Shown: positions 18,457-28,613, counted from the stretch's first letter. The stretch: 64,000 nucleotides of DNA from Flavobacteriaceae bacterium (GCA_018402385.1 JAGYJA010000007.1:620001-684000), one strand, 5' to 3'. Numbers and translations: made by a program. Notes: a model not told the origin generated them from the sequence alone.

Positions 18457-19221
18457 TTACCTGCCTATTTCAACCAGCAGCGGACAGTGGTCACTGTGTC
18501 TGGCTTCAGGTAATATAACGGAACGTTTTAGTTTTTCTTGCAATGGTGGTGTCACCATGTGATAGTCTATGCGCCATCCTTTATTATTGTTGCGGGCATT
18601 GGCGCGGTAACTCCACCATGTGTAGTTATGAGGTTCTTGATTGAATTCCCTGAAAGTATCTATAAAACCACTATCAATAAAGCGGCTCAACCACTCACGT
18701 TCTTCAGGCAAAAACCCGGATACCTTGGCGTTTCTAATGGGGTCATGAATATCAATAGCTTTGTGACAAATGTTATAATCCCCGGAAACAAGCAAGTTTG
18801 GGATTTCTTTTCTAAGGTCTTTGGAATACTCCAGAAAATCATCCATATAATTGAACTTAAAGCCAAGACGGGCATCATTGGTGCCGCTGGGTAAATACAT
18901 ACTCATCACAGAAAAGTCATCAAAATCTGCCCTGATGTTTCTTCCTTCAAAGTCCATATAATCAATCCCGGTACCGAATTCTACATGATTGGGTTTAGTT
19001 TTGGAGAGTATCGCCACTCCACTGTACCCCTTTTTTTGGGCTGAAAACCAATAATTAAACTCATAACCGGCATCTGCAAAAAGTGCAAGATCCAGTTGCG
19101 ATTGGTGTGCTTTGGTTTCCTGAAGACAGATAACATCGGGGTTTACAAGTTTTAACCAATCTAAAAACCCTTTGTTGAGTGCTGCTCTTATTCCGTTGAC
19201 GTTGTATGATACTATTTTCAT
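18457..19221 (-). CDS. xth: Exodeoxyribonuclease III
   Basis: AP endonuclease and 3'-5' exonuclease of DNA base-excision repair, 254 residues from the chosen start. Motifs: NVNGIRAALNKG, VICLQETKAH (metal-binding Glu), YLPSGTNDARLGFK, LVSGDYNICHKAIDIHDP (Asp/Asn), GWRIDYHMVT and ARHSDHCPLLVEI (terminal Asp-His). The frame extends two residues upstream (ATG at 19227), but that ATG abuts a hairpin repeat, and MKIVSYNVNGIRAA is the conserved start, so ATG 19221 is preferred. The hairpin ends 6 bases before this codon and may affect translation. The gene is coupled to the SanA-like gene downstream. Confidence 0.93.
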   Translation of the reverse strand: MKIVSYNVNGIRAALNKGFLDWLKLVNPDVICLQETKAHQSQLDLALFADAGYEFNYWFSAQKKGYSGVAILSKTKPNHVEFGTGIDYMDFEGRNIRADFDDFSVMSMYLPSGTNDARLGFKFNYMDDFLEYSKDLRKEIPNLLVSGDYNICHKAIDIHDPIRNAKVSGFLPEEREWLSRFIDSGFIDTFREFNQEPHNYTWWSYRANARNNNKGWRIDYHMVTPPLQEKLKRSVILPEARHSDHCPLLVEIGR

Positions 19222-19227
19222 TCCCAT

Positions 19228-19247
19228 ATTCCCGCGTAGGCGGGAAT
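19228..19247 (-). repeat. 20-nt hairpin repeat upstream of xth
   Basis: In the direction of xth it reads ATTCCCGCCTACGCGGGAAT: perfect 8-bp arms around a 4-base loop. The identical 20-mer is found at 62488-62507 in the same orientation relative to the next gene. Its structure resembles the Neisseria dRS3 repeat (ATTCCC-N8-GGGAAT). Confidence 0.9.
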
Positions 19248-19387
19248 CTCGTGTTTTAAATTACTAATTATTAACATTGCTAAAATAATTATTCTACACC
19301 ACTTTTAACAATTGAACCCAACAAAGATTTCTATACATTTATAAACACAAAATATTTGTACAAATCCAAAAGAACTGAATTAGATTA

Positions 19388-19395
19388 TAATTTTG
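19388..19395 (+). promoter_or_regulatory. TAnnTTTG -7 element before the 1137-residue barrel protein
   Basis: TAATTTTG lies about 80 bases before the ATG at 19476. No -33 TTG stands at the right distance. The rest of the 250-base gap to xth is AT-rich apart from the hairpin repeat. Confidence 0.3.
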
Positions 19396-19475
19396 GTTTT
19401 TGTGTCGAATCTCGGTGTATTAAACCCCCAATGAGGGAATAAAATAAATGAGTAAGGTTTCAGTTTAAGTAGTTG

Positions 19476-22400
19476 ATGAGAAGTATCCTTTTGACATTCT
19501 TTATTCTTGGTGGTTTTTTTGCTTTTTCGCAGGAAACCCAGAGCAATTTCCGCACCGTTAAGGTTCCCGTTAAAGATACCATTGTTATTGATTCTGTGAG
19601 TATTAATCCGGCGCGTTTTGAATTATTGGATAAAAACAATACACCCATTGATACTTCAGCTTACCGCGTAAATTTTGATGAGGGTATTTTGTATCTCTCT
19701 GAAGAACTTCAAAGCACTCAGGACAGTCTTATCATCAATTACCTAAAGTACCCCACGTTTTTAACTAAAAAGTATTCACTTTTTGATACAAGCATAATTT
19801 CTGAAAGCACCGGAGCGATGGACAGGCTCTACTCATTACAACAATCCACCCGAGAAAATAATTTTATCCCATTTGACGGTCTTAACACCAGCGGAAGTAT
19901 TTCCCGAGGCATCACTATTGGAAACAACCAGAATGCAGTGGTCAACTCTGAGCTTGACCTTCAAATAACCGGGAAAATAAGTGAAAGAGTGGGAATACGA
20001 GCCTCTATTCAAGATGCTAATATTCCTGCTCAAGAAGGTGGATATTCACAAAATTTAAATGAATTTGACCAGATTTTTATTGAACTTTTTAGTGACAACT
20101 GGAACATAAGAGCCGGGGATATAGATTTGGTAAATGAACAGAGTTACTTTGGAAGGTTTCAGAAAAAAATTCAGGGAATTTCTCTGGGAGGTTCTATTAA
20201 ATCTGATGAATCTGAAACTTCGATGTTTGTTTCGGGCGGTGTGGTGCGTGGTGTTTTTGCACGCAGTGAGTTTGTGGGCCAGGAAGGGAATCAAGGTCCT
20301 TACAAACTAGTGGGGCCCAACGGGGAGCTTTTTATCCTCATCATTTCAGGTAGTGAGCGGGTTTTTGTAAATGGCATTTTATTACAACGGGGTGAAAACA
20401 GGGATTATGTGATTGATTACAATGCCGGCGAGGTGCGTTTTAACTCCACTTACCCCATTACTTCAGATATGCGCATCACGGTTGAATATCAATATTCAGA
20501 TAGAAATTACACTCGTTTTATTGGTTATGGAGGCGGGAATTATACTTCAGAAAAACTCGATATTGGTGCTTATGGCTATATTGAAAGTGATGCTAAAAAC
20601 CAACCCTTACAACAAAACTTAACGCCAGAGCAAGTGGATGTTTTAAAAGAAGCAGGTGATGACACTTCTCAAATGATTGCTCCATCTGCGGTTCCTGATT
20701 CCTTTTCAGAAAATAAAATTTTATATCGAAAAGAACTCTTTGACGGTCAGGAAATCTTTGTGTTTTCAAACAATCCTGAAGATGAATTATTTCAAGTGCG
20801 ATTTACGCTCATTGGCGAAAATCAAGGTAATTATGTAGTTTCAGATAATTCTGCAGTCAGTAGGATTTTTGAGTTTGTTCCTCCTTTAAATGGCATTCCA
20901 CAAGGAAATTATGAGCCTGTCATCAGGCTTTTTGCTCCCACACAATTGCAAGTGGGTGGTGTAAACGGAACCTATCGCCCCTCTGAAAAAACAACCATCG
21001 GGTTTGAACTTGCCGCCAGTAAAGAGGATCTTAATTTATTTTCAAATATTGACAATGAAGACAATACCGGGTTTGCAGCAAGAGTTCAAGCCAGACAAAA
21101 AATTATTGAAAGGGAAGAAGGCCTTCAATTGGATGGTTATCTGAATGTTGATTATGTTGATGAAGATTTCAACACTGTGGAACGCTTGTATAACATAGAA
21201 TTTAACCGTGACTGGAGTCTTGACAATCCAGAAGGCAATCAGAGCTATATAGTTACCGGCTTGCAGGTTGCTGACGCGAAACTGGGCTTTGCCAATTATG
21301 AATTTCAAAAGCTTGATTTTTCTGAAGATTTCAGCGGTAGCCGACACGTTTTGAATGGGGCAATGCGTTTTGGAAACTTACAAACTTTTGCCAACGGAAG
21401 TATTTTGAACAATTCAAGCACCATACAAGAAGCTGATTTTTTAAGACTGAATGCACGCAGCATATATGGTTTTAATAAGGCTTGGGTGGGAGCAAAAATA
21501 GCTTCAGAAGATAACCGGCAACGGGTAATTTCAAATGACAGTTTAACGCCCATTAGCCAACGATTTTTTGCTTATGAAACGTTTGTGGGTGTGGGTGACA
21601 GCACCGCTGTTTTTGTTGAAGTGGGTTATAGAAATCGTGCGAATGACAGCCTTAGGGAATCTAATTTGCAACGGGTGAGCCAATCCAATACATTCTATTT
21701 AAAATCACAATTGCTTCAGACTGAAAACACCCAACTTTCCCTTTTTGCCAATTATAGGGTGCTAAGAGATGAATTTGGTGATCGCGAAGATGAGCAATCT
21801 TTAAACAGTCGTTTGCTATATAATCAACGGTTTTTAAATGGGGCTATCCAGTGGAACACTACTTTTGAAACAAATAGCGGGGTATTGCCCCAACAAGAGT
21901 TCACTTTTGTGGAAGTAGAACCCGGCCAGGGAACCCACGTTTGGATCGATTACAATGGCAATGGAATTCAAGAGTTGGAAGAGTTTGAAATTGCACAATT
22001 TCCAGATGAGGCAAAATTTATTAGAGTGCTTTTGCCCAATCAGGTTTTTGTCAAAATTCATCAAAACAAACTTGGACAAGTGCTCACAATCAATCCCGGA
22101 TTTTTTACTGAAAATCAAAAGTCCAAAGAAATCCTTTCAAAGTTTTACAACCAAACCACCTATTTAATTGACCGAAAAACCCGAAGGGAAGGGAGTAGTT
22201 TTGATATTAACCCATTTGTCGCCGATGAAGAAAATCAGCTGGGGTTAGCCTTTAATTTCCGGAATATTCTATTTTTCAACAGAGGCAAACAACGCTATAG
22301 CACCAGTTATACATTTACAGATTCCCGATCTGAAAACCTGTTATCTGTGGGCTTGCAAAAAAATAGCTTGACGGGGCATAAGTTAAATTTTACACATAAA

Positions 22401-22889
22401 TTTGGCACTAGTTGGCTGGCAAACTTAAAGACACAATTATCTGAAAATAAAACAACTTCAGAGAATTTTGAGCAGCGCAATTTTACTATCGAGAGTTATG
22501 ATTTTGCTCCTAAACTTTCTTATTTATTTTCTGAAAATGCCCAGTTTTCAGTAGTGTATCAATATACAAACAAGGAGAATCTTTTGGGCGAAAGAGAGCT
22601 TTTGAAACAGCAAAAAATGGGAATTCAGTTTACATATAACAAGGCTGAAAAATTTTCGATAAACGGCGACTTTAATTTCATCTCCAATGATTTTACAGGA
22701 AGTGCTTTTTCGCCGGTAGCCTTTCAAATGCTGGAGGGTTTACAACCTGACAAAAACTTTACGTGGAGTTTGTTATTTCAACGCAGCATCACAAAATATC
22801 TTGATGCAAATTTGTCTTATTTTGGTCGAAAGAGCGAAAACTCAAATACCATCCATACGGGTACGATTCAGATAAAGGCTTATTTTTAG
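19476..22889 (+). CDS. Large outer-membrane barrel protein of unknown function
   Basis: A 1137-residue exported protein. Signal peptide at about residues 1-18 (RSILLTFFILGGFFAFSQ); the ATG at 19476 is preferred over the TTG one codon earlier. An N-terminal beta-rich region (about 20-110) precedes SGSISRGITIGNNQNAVVNS and repeated amphipathic beta-strands to a C-terminal IQIKAYF, the aromatic ending of outer-membrane barrels. A calcium-loop-like sequence, DYNGNGIQELEEFE, lies near residue 828. I recognise the type from flavobacterial genomes as a conserved hypothetical but know no function. Its size and barrel-like C-terminal half suggest a pore or surface scaffold. It is monocistronic and ends at a bidirectional terminator. 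Confidence 0.75.
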   Translation: MRSILLTFFILGGFFAFSQETQSNFRTVKVPVKDTIVIDSVSINPARFELLDKNNTPIDTSAYRVNFDEGILYLSEELQSTQDSLIINYLKYPTFLTKKYSLFDTSIISESTGAMDRLYSLQQSTRENNFIPFDGLNTSGSISRGITIGNNQNAVVNSELDLQITGKISERVGIRASIQDANIPAQEGGYSQNLNEFDQIFIELFSDNWNIRAGDIDLVNEQSYFGRFQKKIQGISLGGSIKSDESETSMFVSGGVVRGVFARSEFVGQEGNQGPYKLVGPNGELFILIISGSERVFVNGILLQRGENRDYVIDYNAGEVRFNSTYPITSDMRITVEYQYSDRNYTRFIGYGGGNYTSEKLDIGAYGYIESDAKNQPLQQNLTPEQVDVLKEAGDDTSQMIAPSAVPDSFSENKILYRKELFDGQEIFVFSNNPEDELFQVRFTLIGENQGNYVVSDNSAVSRIFEFVPPLNGIPQGNYEPVIRLFAPTQLQVGGVNGTYRPSEKTTIGFELAASKEDLNLFSNIDNEDNTGFAARVQARQKIIEREEGLQLDGYLNVDYVDEDFNTVERLYNIEFNRDWSLDNPEGNQSYIVTGLQVADAKLGFANYEFQKLDFSEDFSGSRHVLNGAMRFGNLQTFANGSILNNSSTIQEADFLRLNARSIYGFNKAWVGAKIASEDNRQRVISNDSLTPISQRFFAYETFVGVGDSTAVFVEVGYRNRANDSLRESNLQRVSQSNTFYLKSQLLQTENTQLSLFANYRVLRDEFGDREDEQSLNSRLLYNQRFLNGAIQWNTTFETNSGVLPQQEFTFVEVEPGQGTHVWIDYNGNGIQELEEFEIAQFPDEAKFIRVLLPNQVFVKIHQNKLGQVLTINPGFFTENQKSKEILSKFYNQTTYLIDRKTRREGSSFDINPFVADEENQLGLAFNFRNILFFNRGKQRYSTSYTFTDSRSENLLSVGLQKNSLTGHKLNFTHKFGTSWLANLKTQLSENKTTSENFEQRNFTIESYDFAPKLSYLFSENAQFSVVYQYTNKENLLGERELLKQQKMGIQFTYNKAEKFSINGDFNFISNDFTGSAFSPVAFQMLEGLQPDKNFTWSLLFQRSITKYLDANLSYFGRKSENSNTIHTGTIQIKAYF

Positions 22890-22896
22890 CGCATAA

Positions 22897-22925
22897 AAAA
22901 AGGTCTCACAAATGCAAGACCTTTT
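22897..22925. terminator. Bidirectional terminator
   Basis: AAAAGGTCT, a 10-base loop, AGACCTTTT, between convergent genes. Confidence 0.8.
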
Positions 22926-22949
22926 AAAAAAATTTGATTGACTAGTTTG

Positions 22950-25871
22950 TTATTTTACGATAAGACGTTTTACACTTCCAATGTTTTTGTTGCCAATTCT
23001 AACAAGATAAACTCCTGCAGCTGCATAAGACATGTCTAACTCATATTTATAACCGGTACCATCTTCATTTTTCACAACATTGCTTAATAGTTTTTGTCCA
23101 AGCATATTGTGTACAGTGATGTTGAGTTTGTCAAAATCTGTTGTAGTTGGTAATAATACATCAAAGAGTTTATTTCCTTTACTTATGATAAGCAACTCTG
23201 TTTCATCGATGTTGTTACTGCCAACACTTAAATTTTGATCACCACAAAGTTGTAGTGTCCAATTCAACAATGTTCCACCATCACCACCTGCGTTATCGGT
23301 AATCACAAGCGTCCAGTCACCTGCAGTGTTTAGACCATTGAAGTCTGCCAGTGAACCGTCTGGTTGAAAAATACCAGAATAAGGAGGTGTTCCACTTGCA
23401 ATTGGATTTGCAGCAGCATCATCAAAAGTAGTGTCTGTAAGGTTGTCTCCATCTCCTCCGTGACGGTCAAATAGGACTACCTCTGTATTGTCTGGACCCA
23501 CAAGTTTTATATCTAAATCTCCCACCCAAGTGTGGGTTAAATTAACAGTAACATTGACGTCGTTTAACACAAAATCGTCGCCAAAATTGATAACAGAAGT
23601 TGTAACAACACCTGCACCAGGTCCTATTGGAAGGTTTGGTGAAACACTTTCAGAGTTACAAGATAAATTAACAACAGTTTTTGTAGAAGTATCGTTGCTG
23701 TTATCTGAATCACTTGTAAGGCCTGTACTTGAAGTAAACTCATAAGTTCCCGGAGTGGAAAGATCTGCAAGAGCTGTGAAGGTATAATCAAATGTACTTC
23801 CAGGATTCACAGGACCTGCAACAGTTTCTACAACAGGTGTTCCACCATCAATTGCATAAGATACGTCAAAATTTGATTGTGCTTGTGTACCAAAGTTTTC
23901 AATTTCAATGGTTACAGATTCGTTACCTAATCCTTCACCATTTTCTGGACTGGTGATTTCTGTGACTCCAATATCATTAGCAAAGACGTGAGTGACATTC
24001 TTGGTGATGCTATCATTATTATTATCCTCATCTCCAGTTAAGTTTGTAGCAACCACAATTTCATAAGTTTCTCCCTCAGCAGATAAGTCTAGTGTAGCTG
24101 TAAAAGTATAATTTGCAGAGTTTGCAGATAAAATTGGACCGGGAACAACTTCATTTGCTATAACATCGCCATCAAGAACCAGGCTCACAGGTATATTAGA
24201 TTGTGTATCAAGACCAAAATTGAATACAGTAATTTCAACTGTTTCATTTGCTGTTAAAGCACCACTATTTGGAGTTACAATTGCTACTGTTCCCATATCG
24301 TCGTTAAAATCTGGTGCAATTTTAAATCTACCAACAACACCTTTTCTACCGCTGTTCATATATTCATTAATAAACCAAAATGTTTTATCATCATTGGGAT
24401 CTATATCAATCTTGTTGTAATCACCATATCTTAGACCGGGAATGTTAGCATTTCCTAATGCAATTAATTCTTCAGAAATTGTCATGGTGCCAAGAGGATC
24501 ACTTGCAAATCTACCTGTATAATATGAGCTCACTCTAAAATCAGTTGGATTTGGAGTGGTGGGACCTGCCATCCCTGAATATCCCATACCAATGTTTCCT
24601 GAGCCGTCCATCATTAAACTGGCATGCCAGGCATGTTTTCCATTAGTTGATGTATAAGTTCCTTCCTGATGGATGGTCCAGGGTTGTCCATCACCTGCTT
24701 GCCGAAGCTCAAACCATCTAACACCTGCCAACTCTCCAGCTGATGCATCTGTATCAACAACAAAGTTAAACACAGCAGAGTTATGACTACCAAATTTTCT
24801 AAATTGTGCTTGATTCATTATGGTAGCTTGAAGAGCATCAATTGGTATTCCTCCACCTGGTTGTGTTAGGTTTGAAAAACTACCTCCATCAAAAACAGAG
24901 ATGAATGGAGTTGTTGTTAATTCAACAGGTGCAGACATTACAGAATTTGCCGGAGTGTCCCAATCAACATCCAGATTCCAAAGTTTTATGTGGTCATTTG
25001 CAACACCTCCCCAAGCATCATCTTGAAGGTAAATAAAAGTTGCATTACCTGCTGCCGGCATATCATCATTAGTTACATTCAGAGCTTGTGGGCTGTAGAA
25101 TCCACTGGTTACAATACCCGGTAAATTAAATCCTAATATTTGAGCTCCAGGAACTCCAGCAAGCATTTGATCTCTGTTCAATGCCCATACTTTATTAGCA
25201 GAACCTGTATTATCTGTCATATAATAACCATCACTCCAAACTGAAAGTTTTTGATAGTCATTAATTTGTGGTATGTTATAATTATACCAGCCATCATTGA
25301 TGGGGTCTGGCCCATCAGACACTGCAATTTGAGCACCGCCACCAAGGAAAGATAATACCCATCTGTCTGCCGCACTGTCGTATGAAACGGTCAAGTCACA
25401 ACATCCTCCGTTTGGAAAAATTGTGGGATTGGGAGCAATTTGTCCTGTCAAAGGATTGCCCTCTTTATCAAAAATTCTAAAACCGGTGTTAAATGTAACA
25501 ACCACGTGATCCGGGCCAATAGCAAGATCTGGATCTGTGGGTTGTGAACCTGAAGCATAGGCATCAAAAACAAGATCTGGTGCTTTACCTGGAATGGCTT
25601 GCTCAAGAAGATTTGGGTTTCTTACAAAGAAATCGTCCTCAATTTGAGGATCTTTTCCAATCAATACTTTGTGAGGAAAAGCTCTTCCATCCTCAATTTG
25701 TCCTCCAATTTTTTCTCTTGAGGGTGGTAATTCGCCTTGAGAAGCGATAGAAGGCACATACTGCATGGTCATTGTTCCTATATGTGAAGGACCAACGGGA
25801 TTGTTGTTTTGCGAATAAGCTCCTAATGTAAGCAATAGAAACCCAACGCAAAATAGGTAATTCATTTTCAT
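22950..25871 (-). CDS. T9SS-secreted protein with P-domain and type A sorting domain
   Basis: A 973-residue secreted protein. Signal peptide at about residues 1-20; a conserved N-terminal region (about 95-525) with motifs GPDPINDGWYNYN, VTSGFYSPQALN, DDAWGGVANDHIKLWN and PWTIHQEGTYTSTNGKHAWH; two CARDB-like beta-sandwich repeats (about 535-735, each with an ENFGTQAQSNFDV-like core); a proprotein-convertase-type P-domain (about 740-880, with NLTHTWVGDLDIKLVGPD and DWTLVITDNAGGDGGTL); and a C-terminal T9SS sorting domain (about 895-973, HNMLGQKLL, GVYLVRIGNKNIGSVKRLIVK-like). The N-terminal domain is unassigned. The gene at 26400-28613 is a shorter paralogue without the P-domain. Confidence 0.85.
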   Translation of the reverse strand: MKMNYLFCVGFLLLTLGAYSQNNNPVGPSHIGTMTMQYVPSIASQGELPPSREKIGGQIEDGRAFPHKVLIGKDPQIEDDFFVRNPNLLEQAIPGKAPDLVFDAYASGSQPTDPDLAIGPDHVVVTFNTGFRIFDKEGNPLTGQIAPNPTIFPNGGCCDLTVSYDSAADRWVLSFLGGGAQIAVSDGPDPINDGWYNYNIPQINDYQKLSVWSDGYYMTDNTGSANKVWALNRDQMLAGVPGAQILGFNLPGIVTSGFYSPQALNVTNDDMPAAGNATFIYLQDDAWGGVANDHIKLWNLDVDWDTPANSVMSAPVELTTTPFISVFDGGSFSNLTQPGGGIPIDALQATIMNQAQFRKFGSHNSAVFNFVVDTDASAGELAGVRWFELRQAGDGQPWTIHQEGTYTSTNGKHAWHASLMMDGSGNIGMGYSGMAGPTTPNPTDFRVSSYYTGRFASDPLGTMTISEELIALGNANIPGLRYGDYNKIDIDPNDDKTFWFINEYMNSGRKGVVGRFKIAPDFNDDMGTVAIVTPNSGALTANETVEITVFNFGLDTQSNIPVSLVLDGDVIANEVVPGPILSANSANYTFTATLDLSAEGETYEIVVATNLTGDEDNNNDSITKNVTHVFANDIGVTEITSPENGEGLGNESVTIEIENFGTQAQSNFDVSYAIDGGTPVVETVAGPVNPGSTFDYTFTALADLSTPGTYEFTSSTGLTSDSDNSNDTSTKTVVNLSCNSESVSPNLPIGPGAGVVTTSVINFGDDFVLNDVNVTVNLTHTWVGDLDIKLVGPDNTEVVLFDRHGGDGDNLTDTTFDDAAANPIASGTPPYSGIFQPDGSLADFNGLNTAGDWTLVITDNAGGDGGTLLNWTLQLCGDQNLSVGSNNIDETELLIISKGNKLFDVLLPTTTDFDKLNITVHNMLGQKLLSNVVKNEDGTGYKYELDMSYAAAGVYLVRIGNKNIGSVKRLIVK

Positions 25872-25976
25872 TTTTTATAAATTTAAGTTAAGAGAGTAAA
25901 CTTAATAAATTAACATTATTTAAATAGAAAACAATAGTTAAATTTCTATATTTAATATTCATAAATTTTTTTAAAA

Positions 25977-26321
25977 ATGAAATATTCAAAATTTATATTA
26001 AGTAATGTTATGATTTTATTGATGTTTTCTTGCAATTCTAACAAAGCAACATCAGAAGATGATTCCAGTTTAATTAGTGATAAATCAAATATTGAAAATG
26101 GTTTTAAAAAAGCCACAGTCATATACTCAGAGACTGAGGGAGATTGTCCTTATACCATTTCAGTTGAAGGAGAAACGACTCTTTTTGATCCAGTTAATTT
26201 AGGAGAAGAATATAAAAAATCTCAAGCCACTATTTGGGTAAAATACCGCCCTTTGCGTATGCCTAATAGATGTGACAAAGCAAATCCGGTTGAAATTACT
26301 GATATTGATTCAAGAAATTAA
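25977..26321 (+). CDS. Small hypothetical lipoprotein
   Basis: A 114-residue lipoprotein of unknown function: N-terminal hydrophobic stretch and lipobox Cys near residue 19 (LMFSCNSN), then an acidic linker and a short beta-rich domain with two further cysteines (GDCPYTISVEGETTLFDP and PNRCDKANPVEI) that could form a disulfide. WVKYRPLRMPNRCDKANPVEI looks like the conserved core of small proteins seen in other flavobacteria. It lies between two T9SS cargo genes but on the opposite strand, and shares a perfect bidirectional terminator with the second one. No specific role can be inferred. Confidence 0.75.
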   Translation: MKYSKFILSNVMILLMFSCNSNKATSEDDSSLISDKSNIENGFKKATVIYSETEGDCPYTISVEGETTLFDPVNLGEEYKKSQATIWVKYRPLRMPNRCDKANPVEITDIDSRN

Positions 26322-26346
26322 ATAGCAGCACTAAAATTGAAATGAA

Positions 26347-26378
26347 AAAAGGTCGTCTAAAATTTTAGACGACCTTTT
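26347..26378. terminator. Bidirectional terminator
   Basis: AAAAGGTCGTCTAAAA followed directly by its exact complement: a perfect 32-base palindrome between convergent genes. Confidence 0.9.
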
Positions 26379-26399
26379 AATTATTCTATAAAAGAAGGT

Positions 26400-28613
26400 T
26401 TATCTTACGATAATACGCTTAACAAAACCTTGATTGTTTGTTCCTACTCTCACAAGGTAAACTCCTGAAGAAGCATAAGACATATCAAGATTGTAAGTGT
26501 ATTTACCATCTACATTATCTAATAAATTGTAAGCGATAATTTGTCCGCTAATGTTATACACATTAATAAACACTTTATCAGCAATATCTATGTTTGTTGA
26601 CAAAATTGCCTCAAACTGATTGTTTCCTTGATTAACTACAACTAAATCTGCACCTTCTAAAGGGATATCATTGATATCAAGTGGCTCATTAGTAACATCG
26701 ACACTTACTTCATCATTTCCTGGATCTTCATCCCCTGTTAAATCTGTACCCGCTGTAATAGTGTATGTTTCATCAACAATACTAAGGTCTGCAGTAGTTG
26801 TAAAGGTATAATCAGCATTTTCAAGTGGGTCTAACGTTCCCGTAAATGTTTCAACCACATTTGTTCCACCGTCAATGTTATAATAAACATCAAAATTTGA
26901 TTTTGGCTCTGATCCAAAGTTTCTAATGGTTATAATAACTTCCTCATCATCAGTCAAAGGACCACTAACGGGAGTTACTATTTGAACAGCTCCTAAATCA
27001 TCATTAAAATTTGGTGCAATTTTAAATGCATTCAAAACGTTTCTTCTGTTGTTATTAAAAAACTCATTATTGTTGTAAAAAGTGAGGCCATCTGTTGGGT
27101 CTATGGTTGTATGTGAGTAATCAGCATATCTTGTATTTGGATTGTTTGCTGTACTAAGAGCCATTTGATTTTCAGCAATTGTCATTTCACCAAGTGGGTC
27201 GTCTTCAAATCTTCCTGTATAATTAATCGCTACGCGCTCCTGTACATCTCGTGTTCCAATAGTTGAATAAGACATTCCAATATTTCCTTCAATATCTATA
27301 GCCATACTTCCATTGAATGCGCTTTTCTCACCTGTTGAAGTGTATGTTCCTTCTTGATGGATTGTCCAAGGACCGCCACCCACATCTTGACGCAATTCAT
27401 ACCATCTAATGCCCGCTTGATTTGCACCACTAGCATTTACTTTTACAGCAAAATTCAATACTGCAGAATTGTATGTTGGGAATTTTCTCAATTGTGCTTG
27501 ATTCATAACAGTTGCCTGCATTGCATCAATAGCAGGCCCACCACCTGGTTGAGGCAAGTTTGCAAAACTTCCTCCATTGAACACACCACTAAATGGTGTA
27601 ACAGGTATTTGTACAGCAGAAGAAATTGAAGAGTTTGCTGGTGTATCCCAATCTAAGGTTACCGACCAAAGTTTTAAGTGATCATTTGCAACACCACCCC
27701 AAGAATCGTCTTGTTGATAGACTACCGTTGCAGGAGTTTCTGGCAAGTCTGTGCCCAACGCATTAAATACCTGTGGACTGTAAAAACCAGAGGTTACTAT
27801 ACCAGGTAGTTGAAAGGATTGAAATTGTGCTGGTTCTCCTAGAAGCATCTTTTCTCTTTCTACAACAAACAATCTATTTGAACTACCAATATTTGCAGTT
27901 ACATAATAACCATCGTGCCATATAGAGAATTTTGTGTAATCTGGAAATGCTCCTGTATTGAATTGTCCTTGATATACAAACCAACCATCATTTACAGGGT
28001 CTGGACCTTGAGATACAGCTACTTTAAAGCCATTTGGATTGTTACTAAATTCTGTAATAATAAAACGGTCAGTCTCGTGGTCATATAAAAATATGGGGTC
28101 TCCAATCACTGCTCCTGAAAATATTGTATTTAGAGATGCTGAGTTTGTAATGGGAGTTAAGTCTTTGTTGAAAATTCTAAACCCAACATTCCAACCTGCA
28201 ATTACGTGATTTGGACCAACAGCAACTGTAGGGTCTGTTGGTGTAAATGAGGGTCCATTATTTGCATTTAGATTTTGAAAAATTGCATCTCTCCCGGGAT
28301 ATTTTAAAGATTGTGCTGCTGCTCTGGCTAAAGGATCTTCCTGACCTTCTGCAGGAAGGCCTTTCCCTGGAATTACATTGTTAACGTGCTTGTGTTTTGG
28401 ATTTACCTCGGGTCCATCAATTTGTTCTCTTTCCTCTCGACCGCTAAGACCTTCAATAAAAGTTCCATTTCGCATTTGTTCTGCAAAGCTGGGAACTATT
28501 GTTGGGGTTGCAAAAAATCCATGATCTACTGGGGGAAACGATTCTTCTTGTGCGTTTACAAAACCCACAAAGCATACTAAAAGAAGTAGGCTTAAGTAAT
28601 TTTTAAAATTCAT
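26400..28613 (-). CDS. T9SS-secreted protein, paralogue of the 22950-25871 gene
   Basis: A 737-residue secreted protein closely resembling the upstream neighbour over its N-terminal region: GPDPVNDGWFVYQGQF, VTSGFYSPQVFNALG, DSWGGVANDHLKLWS, PWTIHQEGTYTSTGEKSAFN. Signal peptide at about residues 1-21 (FVNAQ); one CARDB-like repeat (about 550-645, IRNFGSEPKSNFDVYYNIDG); and a C-terminal T9SS sorting domain (GVYLVRVGTNNQGFVKRIIVR). It lacks the P-domain of its paralogue. The N-terminal region may be a beta-propeller-like binding module, but I do not recognise a characterised family. The pair probably arose by duplication. Confidence 0.85.
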   Translation of the reverse strand: MNFKNYLSLLLLVCFVGFVNAQEESFPPVDHGFFATPTIVPSFAEQMRNGTFIEGLSGREEREQIDGPEVNPKHKHVNNVIPGKGLPAEGQEDPLARAAAQSLKYPGRDAIFQNLNANNGPSFTPTDPTVAVGPNHVIAGWNVGFRIFNKDLTPITNSASLNTIFSGAVIGDPIFLYDHETDRFIITEFSNNPNGFKVAVSQGPDPVNDGWFVYQGQFNTGAFPDYTKFSIWHDGYYVTANIGSSNRLFVVEREKMLLGEPAQFQSFQLPGIVTSGFYSPQVFNALGTDLPETPATVVYQQDDSWGGVANDHLKLWSVTLDWDTPANSSISSAVQIPVTPFSGVFNGGSFANLPQPGGGPAIDAMQATVMNQAQLRKFPTYNSAVLNFAVKVNASGANQAGIRWYELRQDVGGGPWTIHQEGTYTSTGEKSAFNGSMAIDIEGNIGMSYSTIGTRDVQERVAINYTGRFEDDPLGEMTIAENQMALSTANNPNTRYADYSHTTIDPTDGLTFYNNNEFFNNNRRNVLNAFKIAPNFNDDLGAVQIVTPVSGPLTDDEEVIITIRNFGSEPKSNFDVYYNIDGGTNVVETFTGTLDPLENADYTFTTTADLSIVDETYTITAGTDLTGDEDPGNDEVSVDVTNEPLDINDIPLEGADLVVVNQGNNQFEAILSTNIDIADKVFINVYNISGQIIAYNLLDNVDGKYTYNLDMSYASSGVYLVRVGTNNQGFVKRIIVR

